This document shows positions 33,553 to 42,208 of a DNA stretch of 64,000 bases, piece by piece. Under the pieces are notes generated by a model. The model was not told the DNA's origin, did not search any database, and was given only the letters and a program-made list of their open reading frames with translations. The DNA lies in NCBI RefSeq assembly GCF_036226885.1, contig NZ_CP109027.1:248001-312000 (forward strand). Reading direction: 5' to 3'. Positions within the stretch are counted from its first letter, which is position 1. Each line of letters begins with the position of its first letter. Source of the stretch: Streptomyces sp. NBC_00663 (lineage in GTDB: Bacteria; Actinomycetota; Actinomycetes; Streptomycetales; Streptomycetaceae). A program made the translations under genes and the position numbers.

Positions 33553-34989
33553 ATGGCGCGGCGGCGCGAGATACAGAACAGCACGCGCACCTACGAGGAG
33601 ATGTTGCAGGAACAGGCTGCGGAGCTGAACTCGATGAGGGTGCAGGCGGGCAGCCCGTCGTATCGGGCAATCGAGAAACGCGCCGCAGCACTGTTCGCCG
33701 ACGAGAAGGCGTCCCTGCCGCCGTCTACTCTGAGCGGCCTGTTCTCTGGCGACTACGCGGGGCGTGACAGGCTGCTGTGGCTCGTACGCACTCTCATGTC
33801 CTGGGACAGGTACGGCCAGGAATGCGAGCCACCGGCCAACGGTGCGACCGAACTCGACGAATGGCACGACCGTTGGACGCTTACCACCAGGGCCAGACCA
33901 CCACGCCAGCGCGCACGTGGCGGTGACGACGGGACGGTCCGGCTGAGGCAGCAGCTCGAGCCACAGCGCGATAAGCGCGCCAAAACCCTTGCTCAACGAG
34001 CCCTGGCGCGCGTTCTTGAAGAGGACTTGTCACTGGCATTACCTGCGCTCGTGGCGGAAGCTTCCGTCTTCGCGGTCGCGTTCTCACCTGACGGCGAATT
34101 CCTTGCCACCGGCGGCTCGCGCGGGACGGTCCAGCTGTGGAACGCGGTCACCCGTCTGCCCGTCGGCGGACCCCTCACCGGTCATCAAGGCCGGATCTAC
34201 GGTGTGGCGTTTTCGCACGACGGCTCTCTCATCGCGACCGGCGGTACCGACAAGATGGTCCGGCTGTGGGACACGGCCACCCGCCAGTCGGCTAGCGGAC
34301 CCCTCGGCCATCCGGACGAGGTGAAGGGTTTAGCGTTCTCGCACGACGGCACCCTGCTAGCCACCAGCAGCGACGATGGAATAGTCCGGCTGTGGGACAC
34401 GGCCACCCGCCAGCCCGTCGGCAGTCCCCTCAAAGGTCATCAAGGTGCGGTCCTCATGGTGGCGTTCTCGCATGACGACACCCTCATCGCCACCGGCAGT
34501 GCCGACGGTACGGCCCGGCTGTGGGACACGGCCACCCGCCAGCCCGTCGGTGAGCCCCTTACTGGCCACCAAGGCGGGGTCTGGGCAGTGGCGTTCTCAG
34601 CCGACGGCAACCTGCTGGCTACTGGCACCGCACAGGTAGAGGCGCGCGGGACCGTACGACTGTGGAACCTGGCTACCCACCAACTCGTCGACGAGCCTTT
34701 CGGTTCTGACGACCAAGTCTGGGCAGTGGCCTTCTCACCGGACAACACACTGCTTGCCACCACCAGCGCCACGGGCACGGTTCAGCTGTGGGATACGGTC
34801 ACCCGACGACCGGCCGCCAGACCTCTTACCGGCCACCACGGCGACGTCAACGGTGTGGTGTTCGCGCCAGACGGCAGCCTATTGGCCACCGGCGGCCAGG
34901 ACGGGACGGTGCGGCTATGGACAACACCCGCAGCCCGAGGAACATCAACCACGGTCTCTGAATTGAGCATTCCTCGATCACGTGGATAA
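33553..34989 (+). CDS. WD40 beta-propeller protein with N-terminal helical (XRE-like) module
   Basis: A 478-residue cytosolic protein. Residues 1-115 are helical and carry 'QAGSPSYRAIEKRAA' and 'LPPSTLSGLFSGDY', the module found at the N-terminus of large Streptomyces WD40-NTPase proteins. A basic linker follows, then exactly seven WD40 repeats (about 169-460, each ending in '[VQ][RQ]LW[DN]'), enough for one closed propeller. The NTPase normally between the two parts is absent. Repeats 2-4 share long identical DNA stretches 126-129 bp apart, pointing to recent repeat exchange. It is probably a sensor or scaffold; the partner is unknown. Confidence 0.85.
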   Translation: MARRREIQNSTRTYEEMLQEQAAELNSMRVQAGSPSYRAIEKRAAALFADEKASLPPSTLSGLFSGDYAGRDRLLWLVRTLMSWDRYGQECEPPANGATELDEWHDRWTLTTRARPPRQRARGGDDGTVRLRQQLEPQRDKRAKTLAQRALARVLEEDLSLALPALVAEASVFAVAFSPDGEFLATGGSRGTVQLWNAVTRLPVGGPLTGHQGRIYGVAFSHDGSLIATGGTDKMVRLWDTATRQSASGPLGHPDEVKGLAFSHDGTLLATSSDDGIVRLWDTATRQPVGSPLKGHQGAVLMVAFSHDDTLIATGSADGTARLWDTATRQPVGEPLTGHQGGVWAVAFSADGNLLATGTAQVEARGTVRLWNLATHQLVDEPFGSDDQVWAVAFSPDNTLLATTSATGTVQLWDTVTRRPAARPLTGHHGDVNGVVFAPDGSLLATGGQDGTVRLWTTPAARGTSTTVSELSIPRSRG

Positions 34990-34997
34990 ATGCGGGA

Positions 34998-35198
34998 TCA
35001 GCGCCTCTGGGTTCTGTACCACATGGCGAACATAAGCCAGATCAGCACGCTGATAGCTACGCCTATCCAGGCCCTGGTGAAGCCGGTGGCAGCAGCAATG
35101 ACCCCCAAGACCAGGCCGATCGCCAACAGTGCCGTGGCGAATTGGAAGTAGCGGCGGATCGCCGCTTTCTGCCCTATGTTCGGTTCAAGTCCCGACAT
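34998..35198 (-). CDS. small two-TM membrane protein
   Basis: A 66-residue protein with a short polar N-terminus ('MSGLEPNIGQKAAIRRYFQFA'), two hydrophobic helices and a basic C-terminus ('MWYRTQRR'). Convergent with the WD40 gene, with only 8 bp between the stops. Family unknown. Confidence 0.6.
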   Translation of the reverse strand: MSGLEPNIGQKAAIRRYFQFATALLAIGLVLGVIAAATGFTRAWIGVAISVLIWLMFAMWYRTQRR

Positions 35199-35219
35199 GT
35201 GCTCCCTCGCCGGTGATCA

Positions 35220-35252
35220 GCTGGGGCGCAGGCTTGCGCCGTACGCCCCAGC
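35220..35252 (-). terminator. terminator after the LamG gene
   Basis: Perfect 9-bp arms GCTGGGGCG and CGCCCCAGC with a 15-base loop, 160 bp beyond the LamG stop and just upstream of the 66-residue gene. Confidence 0.5.
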
Positions 35253-35411
35253 CAGCGGTCATCCCGAGATTGCGTTGCTGGTGATTGTTCCTGTTGCCCA
35301 TCCGGCGGCGAAACACTCCAGGGATGCACCCACGGACGCACCCAGAGCGGGAGGAGCTGCGGCGGTGAGCAACGCTTCACAGCCCAAGGGGCATGCGGGT
35401 CACCGCGCGCG

Positions 35412-37562
35412 TCAGCACAGGCAGGGGTTCGTCTCCCGGCCCAGGCTCACGATGTCCTTGTCCCGCAGGGCACCGGCGTAGGCCTGCACCTCGTCCACGT
35501 CGCCATGAAGGTACTCGCCCCAGCCGTCGCCGACCTTTCCCCTGCCGATCTGTAGCGCACCGGAGCTGTGCCAGCCGTCGGGGAGGTCGGCGGTGGCCGT
35601 GGCGCTGGTGTATCCGTCCAGGTAGAGCTTGATGGTGTCGGTGGCGTCGTCGTAGACCACGGTGAGCTGGTGCCCCTGGCCCTCGCCGCCGTCGGCGCCC
35701 GTGATCCGGGAGACGACCTTCTCAGGCGCGCCGGCCTCGTCCCGTTCGGGCATCACCAGCTGCCAGCTGTAGGTGGACGGGTCGTAGCGCACCTTGAAGG
35801 CGTCGGTGTGCTCCCCGGCCTGGGAGAGGACGGTCATCGGGTGGGCGGGGGCGGCGTCGGCGAGGCGGACGACGGCACCGACGGTGAAGCTGTCGCCGGT
35901 GTCCACGACGGGCCCCTCAGCGGTGGCGTAGCCGCTGTCGCCGTCGAGGGAAAGGTGCCCGTCGCCGACCAGCGGCGGCGGTACGTAGGTGCAGTCCGGG
36001 TCGATCTCCGGAATGCAGGAGTCGTCCGAAGCGTGGTAGATCGAGGCGCCGTCGGCGAGGTGCAGCGGCGATCCGTCCGACTGCTCGGGGCTGGCGCCGT
36101 CCGTGGCGTTCGACAGAGACCAGTGGCCGAGCAACGTCGGCTTGCGCCAGGCCAGTTCGCTGACCTCGTCCGGTACGACGACGCGGTCGTGGACCCGTAG
36201 GTCGCCGACGTCACCGTGCCAGCGGTCGCGGTAGCCGGTGGTGCCGCGCGCACGTCCGATCTGGAAGGCACCGGCGGCTTCGGCGGGCGTCGCCGCCACC
36301 GCGTCTCCCACCTCGTGACCGTTGACGTACAGGTGGGCCTTTCCGGTCTCGGCGTCGTACTGCCCCAGCAGGTGGGCCCACTCCCCCGTCTCCGGGGCGC
36401 CGCCGGACACGCGCGCTCCTCCGATGGCGAACGACCACACGGGGCCGGAGTCCTTCGCGCGCAGCCCGAGAGTGAACCCGGGCCCCGCGTCCGCGTCCTG
36501 GCTGGCGACGGTCATGGTGCGGCCGGTCTCGGCGGGCCGTACCCAGGCGCTGACGGCGAACGTCTCGCGCAGGTCGCCGACCGGGACGTCCGGGGTGAGG
36601 AAGCCGTGTCCGCTGCCGTCCAGGGCGGCCGTGCCGGAGATCGCGGTGCCAGCGGGTGCCGGGCCACCGAAGGTGACGGCGCTGCCGGCGCGGGCAGGGG
36701 TACCCGGCTCGGCGGCTGCCGAACGGGACCCGACCGGGTCGTCCAGCTTCCAGCGGGCTACGGGCGCCCGGCCGGACTTCACGTTGAAGTCGTACCGGGC
36801 CTGGGAGCTGCTGCGGCCGGACCGGTCGACGGCGCGGACCGTCAGGTACTTGGGGCCGGCGGTGAGTGGCAGGTAGGGGATGGTTACGGCGGCGCCGTGA
36901 GGTTCGGCGGTGACGGTGCCGTTGGGGCCACCGAGAAAGCTGTAGGCGTACGACACCACGTCGTCGGAGGGCGAGTCGACGGTGAAGTGGCCGTAGACAC
37001 CCACGCCGTCCACCCAGAACACCTCGTCGGGGGTGGGGTATTCGGGGGAGCTGATCGTGGGCGTCTCGGGGTTCGTGTCGTCGTAGATGAACGAGCAGAC
37101 CGACCCTTCGCCCTCATCGCTCCAAGGGGAGGTGGCGAGGCCGTCGTTGGCGCGCACGTGCCAGGAGATGGGGGTGTTCGCGGGAAGATCGCTCGGCATC
37201 GTCCAGTACTGGCGCATTCCCGACGACAGGGTGATGGTGGTGTAGGAGCGGCGCTGGGCCGTGCCGTCCGCGTCCGTCCACCAGGCCTCGAACTCGCCAG
37301 TGAGGGGGCTGGATTCCGAGGGCTGGTTGTCCTCCTCCGGGTCGTACAGTACGGCGCTCAGCCTGGGAGGAGTCGGAACATACACGGTGTCGTCCCCCGT
37401 CGCGCAAGGCTTGCTGCCCGACTGGAGATCCTCGACGAGCGGCTGCTTGGGCGGCAGGTTGTCCACGGCGTGCGCTGTGCCGGCAAGGCTCGCGAGCAGC
37501 GCCCCCGCCAAGGCTCCCACCACCGCGGCTCTGTGTCTGCCGGTCTTCCTGGACAGCTTCAA
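35412..37562 (-). CDS. large secreted protein with two LamG-like domains
   Basis: A 716-residue exported protein. I place the start at TTG 37562: GGGGAGGG ends 5 bp upstream and a signal peptide follows ('RHRAAVVGALAGALLASLAGTAHA', cleavage near residue 32). Residues about 40-290 look like fibronectin/Ig-type repeats ('SPWSDEGEGSVCSFIYDDTNPETP'). Two concanavalin A/LamG domains follow (about 300-470 and 480-710), each ending in an 'FQIGR' or 'LQIGR...GDVDE' strand. The C-terminus is 'PCLC'. In Streptomyces such proteins are often encoded beside RHS/YD-repeat proteins; an RHS remnant occurs 8 kb away. It probably binds surface glycans. Confidence 0.82.
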   Translation of the reverse strand: MKLSRKTGRHRAAVVGALAGALLASLAGTAHAVDNLPPKQPLVEDLQSGSKPCATGDDTVYVPTPPRLSAVLYDPEEDNQPSESSPLTGEFEAWWTDADGTAQRRSYTTITLSSGMRQYWTMPSDLPANTPISWHVRANDGLATSPWSDEGEGSVCSFIYDDTNPETPTISSPEYPTPDEVFWVDGVGVYGHFTVDSPSDDVVSYAYSFLGGPNGTVTAEPHGAAVTIPYLPLTAGPKYLTVRAVDRSGRSSSQARYDFNVKSGRAPVARWKLDDPVGSRSAAAEPGTPARAGSAVTFGGPAPAGTAISGTAALDGSGHGFLTPDVPVGDLRETFAVSAWVRPAETGRTMTVASQDADAGPGFTLGLRAKDSGPVWSFAIGGARVSGGAPETGEWAHLLGQYDAETGKAHLYVNGHEVGDAVAATPAEAAGAFQIGRARGTTGYRDRWHGDVGDLRVHDRVVVPDEVSELAWRKPTLLGHWSLSNATDGASPEQSDGSPLHLADGASIYHASDDSCIPEIDPDCTYVPPPLVGDGHLSLDGDSGYATAEGPVVDTGDSFTVGAVVRLADAAPAHPMTVLSQAGEHTDAFKVRYDPSTYSWQLVMPERDEAGAPEKVVSRITGADGGEGQGHQLTVVYDDATDTIKLYLDGYTSATATADLPDGWHSSGALQIGRGKVGDGWGEYLHGDVDEVQAYAGALRDKDIVSLGRETNPCLC

Positions 37563-37734
37563 CTGACCCTCCCCTGTGGGTGTTTGATCCTCGTGGATCA
37601 CACGAGCCCACAAAAGCTAACAGCCGCCACTGACAGTCCCGATGGGGGTTTCCCCGTCCACGGCACACGCGGTGCCATGCGCATGGGCGTCAGCCGCGAA
37701 GGCGGCTCTGTCCGCGGTTTCGTGAGGCTGCCGG

Positions 37735-38166
37735 TCAGTGGTGGCGAACTTCGACGACGTTGCCGTTGTCGTCAGAGAGTTCGAGGCTGTGCTGCCAGCC
37801 GAGTCTGGCAAGGAGCGTTGCCAGGTCGTCGATTCGCCGAGGGTCGATCACACCGTTGATCAGGGTTGTCCCGTCGTCGGTCTGGTCGATTTCGATGCGG
37901 CACCAAGCGGTCTCTGCTTCGTAGGAGTACCAGGAGGACGACCGGGTCCTCCAGCCAAGTGAGCCCAAGCGGAATGCCACCTGGGCGGGATCGATGCCCC
38001 CGTCTAGGCTGCCGCAGACATTGTTGGCCCTGTCGGCCAGGGTGGTATCGAGCGGTGTGTCACCGCCACCGCTGAGAGGTGTGCTCACCTGCGTAAGTAT
38101 CGGGTATGCCAAGTCATGGCCCGGGGAGAATGCGGATTCGGAGGAGTTCGAACGAGGCCCGGCCAT
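37735..38166 (-). CDS. hypothetical small acidic protein
   Basis: A 143-residue frame; the well-behaved part is residues 27-143 ('AETAWCRIEIDQTDDGTTLINGVIDPRRIDDLATLLARLGWQHSLELSDDNGNVVEVRHH'), acidic and soluble. A GTG at 38088 is an alternative start giving 117 residues; no good ribosome site distinguishes them. Small acidic proteins next to RHS/LamG-type loci are sometimes immunity proteins, but I recognise no immunity family here. Confidence 0.5.
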   Translation of the reverse strand: MAGPRSNSSESAFSPGHDLAYPILTQVSTPLSGGGDTPLDTTLADRANNVCGSLDGGIDPAQVAFRLGSLGWRTRSSSWYSYEAETAWCRIEIDQTDDGTTLINGVIDPRRIDDLATLLARLGWQHSLELSDDNGNVVEVRHH

Positions 38167-38384
38167 ACGTCATTCTCGTCAGAGTCTTCTCGCCATTCAT
38201 TTGTCCCTCCACGACGCCGGAACTCCAGAGCAGAGTGGGGCCGGCGGCGAACCTGCGGGCCAAGTCGCGAGCGCGACCAGGATGGAGAGGGTGGACAAGG
38301 CCGAGTAGGCCCGGAAAACAGGTGCGTTGATGGAGGAGGCCGTCTACGGTTGACGTTGTTCAGGTGCGCAGGTTGCGGCTACTT

Positions 38385-38460
38385 CTCCTGTCAAGAGGGT
38401 GACGCGGGTTCGAATCCCGCCGCCGGCCCCGGCCGGTGTCGTCCAGCGGCCCAGGACGCC
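38385..38460 (+). tRNA. tRNA-Asp(GUC)-like gene with its two halves in permuted order
   Basis: 38385-38427 is a 3' half: the last three bases of the anticodon 5' strand (CTC), loop CTGTCAA (anticodon GTC), GAGGG, a 4-nt variable loop, a perfect T arm GCGGG-TTCGAAT-CCCGC and the acceptor strand CGCCGGC. After 4 bp (CCCG) comes a 5' half, 38432-38460: acceptor strand GCCGGTG, T8, D arm GTCC-AGCGGCCCA-GGAC, G26 and CC. Joined 5'+3' they give a complete cloverleaf: 7-bp acceptor (one G-U), 4-bp D stem, perfect 5-bp anticodon stem CCCTC/GAGGG, 5-bp T stem, with A14, G18, G19, A21 and U33 in place. Neither half is followed or preceded by its normal partner. C73 is unusual for Asp. Confidence 0.6.
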
Positions 38461-38503
38461 AACGTCGCCGCCGCCGATCTCGATCTCTGAACACCACGGC
38501 GCG

Positions 38504-38537
38504 AGCCGCCCGCCAGGGGGACACCCGGCGGGCGGCT
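38504..38537 (+). terminator. strong hairpin downstream of the tRNA halves
   Basis: Perfect arms AGCCGCCCGCC and GGCGGGCGGCT around a 12-base loop, 43 bp after the 5' half. Streptomyces tRNA genes commonly end in such hairpins. It would work in either direction. Confidence 0.6.
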
Positions 38538-38789
38538 TCGACGCGTCACCTACTCGTACGCCTCCAGCAGCCAACCAAACCCCACCCGAGGAGTGCGAGG
38601 GATTCACCAACCAGCCTTGGCGGAACAACAGTTGGCGCGTCATCTGGACTGGGCCACCGCCGCGGGCAGTCCCAGTTCCGTTACTGCGCGATCGTGTCCA
38701 CCGTGCCCACACATCACCAGCGGCACCACACGCACACACGACGGCTACTCCCCCAGGCATTCAGCTCGCTCACGTGACCGCTTCCCGCC

Positions 38790-39481
38790 TGGGAGATCTC
38801 CTAGCGCGGTGAGTTCGCTCGCTAATCCGCGAGGACCGATTTCTCCAAGCGCCCACAAGCCGCTGATACGCCGGGCGGACTGCCAGAGTCGACCCTCTAC
38901 AGGGACGTGAAAGGGCAGCACGCGGATGCTGTGTGGATGGAACGGGCCGGTGTCGTGGTACCGCAGACCGCCGGTGCCGCACAGGTAGTGGGTACTGCGG
39001 GTAGCCGCCGCGAGATCGGCCAATCGCTGCGAGCGGCCGTCCCGCGCCTGGATCGTACTGCTGTCCACGACCTCGCCCTGCCAGCCAAGGACCGTGCAAG
39101 GCGAGAGTCGAGGACCTCGCGACGTCACAGGTGAGTTCGGTGCCGTCGAAAGCGTCGAGGACGATGTCGAGAACGCGTTGCAGGCCACTGACGGCTGCGC
39201 CCGTAGTACTGGCGAATCAGCAGGCTGACCACGCGGCGGGAGCGGCTGGGGTCGGCGAGCCGTGCCTGGTTGATCAGTGTGGGGCGTCCGTGGGGCAGGT
39301 GGGCGGGCAGGGTGAGCCATTGCTGCCGGTCGGGATCGGCCGGGGCGGCGAGGCGGGCGCGGTGTTGGTAGTCGCGGCGGGCGAACTGGACGTCGTCGAG
39401 GACGATCCACCGGTCGGCGGCGTAGAGCTTGGCCAGGGTGGACAGCCTCGGGAAGAGGTTTGGCTGGTGGATCGCGCACAC
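38790..39481 (-). pseudogene. WbqC-family protein, frameshifted
   Basis: The N-terminal frame from GTG 39481 reads 'VCAIHQPNLFPRLSTLAKLY' and 'VLDDVQFARRDYQHRARL', the WbqC signature. Near 39190 the frame shifts ('QRVLDIVLDAFDGTELTC' in a second frame), then again before 'LGWQGEVVDSSTIQARDGRSQRLADLAAATRSTHYLCGTGGLRYHD' in a third. At least two indels inactivate it. WbqC proteins are linked to surface glycan or amino-sugar biosynthesis. Its start lies 16 bp after the YdcF stop, so the two were once an operon. Confidence 0.8.
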
Positions 39482-39765
39482 TCCGCCGCGTGGCGGGTCA
39501 GGTGTTGATGAGGCGGCTGTCGAAGCCGGCCCGCAGGAGGCGCTCGTAGGCGTCATGGACATTCCCCGGTACGTCCTGCTCGACGGCGAAGCCGAGCTTC
39601 GGGTACTCGATCACCCGTTGCAGGTCGCCGACGAGCGTGTCGACGACGAGCTTCTCGTCGCCGATGGACTTGATGTAGTCGTCCAACTCCACTGGCTCGG
39701 AGGCGCAGACGACCTCCACCTCGGGCCACAGCTTGCGGCACGTCGCGTAACTACGGCGCTCCATG

Positions 39766-40636
39766 AGCTTCTTCAGCGTTGCTGCTCCAGGGTGAGGATG
39801 GCTTTGGCGATTGACGTCATGCGGTTGGGGCTGCATCGGGATCTGCGGAAGATCCGCCAGGACTTCAGCCTCGCGACGCCGCGTTCGACAGGTGCTCGCG
39901 CTGCGGCCAGTGCTTGATTGAGGGTCTTTTCGGTGGGGGTGAGTTCCTGCAGGGGCCTGCGCTTGATGCCGGTGGTCAGCCACGCGCCGGCACCCTGGTA
40001 GGCAAGATCGGCCAGAATGGGAACGCCCTGGCGTTCACAGATCCGGATGATGCGGTGGGTGCGGGCCGCGGTCAGGTCGTGGGTGCGGCCCGGCAGGGTG
40101 GGTGAGAGCCACAGCAGCTGGCCGTTGGGGTCGGTGACGACCTGCACGTTCACGCCGTGGCGTCGGTGTTTGTGGGAGTAGTCGGCCCGGCCGTCGCCGA
40201 CTCGGTCGCACTCGGCGAGGGTGCCGTCGAGCAGGATGAAGTCGGGATCGTGCTCGCGCAGCGTCTTCAACAGCCCCGGTGCACGTGCGGCGAGCAGGTC
40301 GACGACCGCGTTGGTGTAGGCATGGGCGGTGGACTCGCTGATCCCGAATCCGGTGGCGATCTTCGCGAGAGTGGTGTGTTCGCGCAGGTACACCAGTGCC
40401 ACCATCGCGCGCTGAGACGGACGGAGCTTGCAGCGCCGGTCGCCCTCATGGGTGACGATCAGCATGGTTACCCACTCCACGAGTGCATGTGGCAGGTCGA
40501 GTGCGGCAGGATGGATGACCAACGAGGCCCCCGAGCAGCGTGATTGAGACGTCAGACATCTCGATCAACAGCCCGGGGGCCTCGCTCGTTGCGTCTCACA
40601 GGCCATCACCCAATCGGTGGCCAACTCGAAGAAGCT
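39766..40636 (-). mobile_element. IS5-family-like insertion sequence (871 bp)
   Basis: The ends are AGCTTCTTC (39766-39774) and its perfect complement GAAGAAGCT (40628-40636), flanked by a 5-bp direct repeat CCATG (39761-39765, 40637-40641). The single transposase gene fills the element. The YdcF reading frame rejoins exactly across it, which fixes the boundaries. Confidence 0.88.
39773..40522 (-). CDS. IS transposase (DDE_Tnp_4 type)
   Basis: A 249-residue DDE transposase: N-terminal HTH ('[40 protein letters not shown]'), first Asp in '[12 protein letters not shown]', second in '[12 protein letters not shown]', Glu in '[20 protein letters not shown]'. A TTG start at 40522 is likely. The length and completeness suggest an active element. 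Confidence 0.88.
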   Translation of the reverse strand: MVIHPAALDLPHALVEWVTMLIVTHEGDRRCKLRPSQRAMVALVYLREHTTLAKIATGFGISESTAHAYTNAVVDLLAARAPGLLKTLREHDPDFILLDGTLAECDRVGDGRADYSHKHRRHGVNVQVVTDPNGQLLWLSPTLPGRTHDLTAARTHRIIRICERQGVPILADLAYQGAGAWLTTGIKRRPLQELTPTEKTLNQALAAARAPVERGVARLKSWRIFRRSRCSPNRMTSIAKAILTLEQQR

Positions 40637-41019
40637 CCATGTACGGCTTGGAGATCAGCAGCAGGAGGTCGACCTCGACGCCGGCCTCGGCCAGCAACTC
40701 CCGGGAGAGCGTGATGTTCTGGCCGGTGTTCGCGGCCTTCGGCTCGACCAGGATCGCCTCGTCCGGCACCCCCAGGCCTAGGGCATGCTCGCGATAGTGG
40801 ACCGCCTCGCCGCGCGGGAAACGGGACCGGGTGGTGGGGCTGTTGCCGCCGCTGAACACCACGACCGGGAAGAGGCCGGCGCGGTAGAGGTCGGCTGCCG
40901 CGGTCGCCACCCCCAGGTCGTGACTGCCCAGGCCGATAGCCACCATCACCCGCCGCCTCGTCGAGAGATACGCCCGCCAGGCCGCGGCCTGCGAGATGCA
41001 GGTCCCACAGGCGCCGGTC

Positions 41020-41310
41020 TCCGAAACCGCGGCACTCCACCGAGACCTGACCCTGCTCACCCGCCGCGAACTCGAAGTCCTGCGCCTGCTCGCCCAGGGG
41101 CTGAGCAACGCCGAACTCGCCCACCGCCTCCACCTGGCCGAGACCACCGTCAAGACCCACGTCGGCCGCGTCCTCGCCAAACTCCAGCTCCGCGACCGGG
41201 TCCAGGCCGTGGTCCTCGCCTACGAGACGGGACTGGTCAGTCCCACCTCGCACCGGATCACGCCGATCGGCGCGGACGACTGGATGACCGGCGCCGACGA
41301 AACCCCATGA
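41020..41310 (+). pseudogene. LuxR/NarL-type regulator, C-terminal HTH remnant
   Basis: The residues 'LLTRRELEVLRLLAQGLSNAELAHRLHLAETTVKTHVGRVLAKLQLRDRVQAVVLAYETGLV' form a complete LuxR helix-turn-helix of a NarL-type response regulator. The receiver domain is missing; the frame starts at 40996 with unrelated residues at the junction with the truncated YdcF gene. An isolated HTH could still be made, but no promoter is evident. Confidence 0.75.
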
Positions 41311-41393
41311 CCTCGCGTCCAGCGCGACCGGTCCGAGGCACCTTTGACGAAGCCCTCTATGCTGGCGCTCGGCAGGACAGGGGGAGGTCAGTC

Positions 41394-41759
41394 GTGGACT
41401 GGTTCTGGTGGGTGCTCATCATCTTCTGGACGGGCGGCTTCGCATGGGTGGCCGACATCGGCCGGACCGCGCTGCGCAATCGGCATGAGCGGAAAATGCA
41501 GTTGCTGGAGGCGGCGAAGCAGGAACGTCTGGCCGTCGAGGCGGCGAACCGGCCGCCGGAGCCGGTGTGCGGGTGCACGCACCACCTCGCCAAGCATGAC
41601 AAGCAGGGCCGATGCCACGAGCGCGTCGAGGTACCGACGGCCTGGGACGAGGACAAGAAGCCGCTGCGCTACGAGGCCGGAGAGTGCAACTGCCAGCAGT
41701 ACGTGGGACCGCAGCCTCTGTCACAGGTCTTCGCGGAGGATCTGACGGACCGGTTTTGA
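41394..41759 (+). CDS. conserved small membrane protein with Cys/His motif
   Basis: A 121-residue protein. GTG start at 41394 with GGGGGAGG upstream. One N-terminal membrane helix ('WFWWVLIIFWTGGFAWVADI'), a basic coiled segment ('RNRHERKMQLLEAAKQERLAVEAA'), then 'CGCTHHLAKHDKQGRCHE' and 'CNCQQYVGP', which look like a metal-binding cytoplasmic module. It resembles a recurrent Streptomyces protein of unknown function. The stop overlaps the next start. Confidence 0.75.
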   Translation: MDWFWWVLIIFWTGGFAWVADIGRTALRNRHERKMQLLEAAKQERLAVEAANRPPEPVCGCTHHLAKHDKQGRCHERVEVPTAWDEDKKPLRYEAGECNCQQYVGPQPLSQVFAEDLTDRF

Positions 41760-42208
41760 CCGGGCCGGCGGTGCGACCAGGTCGTTCGGCGTGGGTCCGG
41801 TGCTGTGTGGCGGCGTACGTCGTCGGTTTCCTGGAAGGCACAGGAGCACACGCGTACTTCCTGGCGACGGGCGGCCTGAGCACCTACAACTACGCGCCGT
41901 TGCCCGTCCAGCTGCTCTTCCATGCGCTGCTGCCACTGGATCTACTGGTCGCTCTGCGGATCGCGCGGGGCCGGCCGGGCGCACCGCTGCTGGCTGCCGC
42001 GGTCATGCTCGCAGACCTGGCCGCGAACTGGGGCATCCAGTGGAACGCGGTCCTGGCGCACCCGGTGGCCTACCTCCGCCCCGTCGGGCTGCTGCCCATC
42101 ACCCTCTTCGGCCTCTTTGTCGTCGCCACCGCCCTGCCACTGCACCGGCGCCTGCAACCCGTAGCCGGACGTGGTGGCCGGGCTGGCTATGCTGCCGCGA
42201 ATGACTGA
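41756..42208 (+). CDS. four-TM membrane protein, unknown function
   Basis: About 150 residues with four hydrophobic segments ('CCVAAYVVGFLEGTGAHAYFLATGG', 'LLFHALLPLDLLVALRIA', 'LLAAAVMLADLAANWGI', 'LLPITLFGLFVVATALPL'). The TTG at 41756 overlaps the upstream stop (TTGA); GTG 41771 is an alternative start. Family not recognised. Confidence 0.6.
   Translation: MTGPAVRPGRSAWVRCCVAAYVVGFLEGTGAHAYFLATGGLSTYNYAPLPVQLLFHALLPLDLLVALRIARGRPGAPLLAAAVMLADLAANWGIQWNAVLAHPVAYLRPVGLLPITLFGLFVVATALPLHRRLQPVAGRGGRAGYAAAND

Larger units (their letters stand above)
39498..40946 (-). pseudogene. YdcF/DUF218-family gene interrupted by an IS
   Basis: The N-terminal piece (about 40946-40637) reads 'VAIGLGSHDLGVATAAADLYRAGLFPVVVFSGGN' to 'LLLLISKPYME', and the C-terminal piece (39765-39498) resumes with 'RRSYATCRKLWPEVEVVCASEP' to 'LLRAGFDSRLI'. 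Removing the IS and one CCATG copy restores a continuous PYMERR reading frame. The first roughly 30 residues are also lost at about 40950. DUF218 proteins are thought to act in envelope or lipid-carrier metabolism. Confidence 0.85.

Noticed and set aside
34060..34930. Regularly spaced direct repeats resembling a CRISPR array
   Set aside because: The 126-129 bp period equals one WD40 blade and lies inside an open coding frame.
38385..38430. An ordinary intact tRNA gene
   Set aside because: Only the 3' half is here; no 5' half precedes it, and the matching 5' half lies downstream.
40785..41393. Long plus-strand frame upstream of the 121-residue gene
   Set aside because: It crosses the YdcF and LuxR remnants in the wrong frame; the real start is GTG 41394 with a strong ribosome site.
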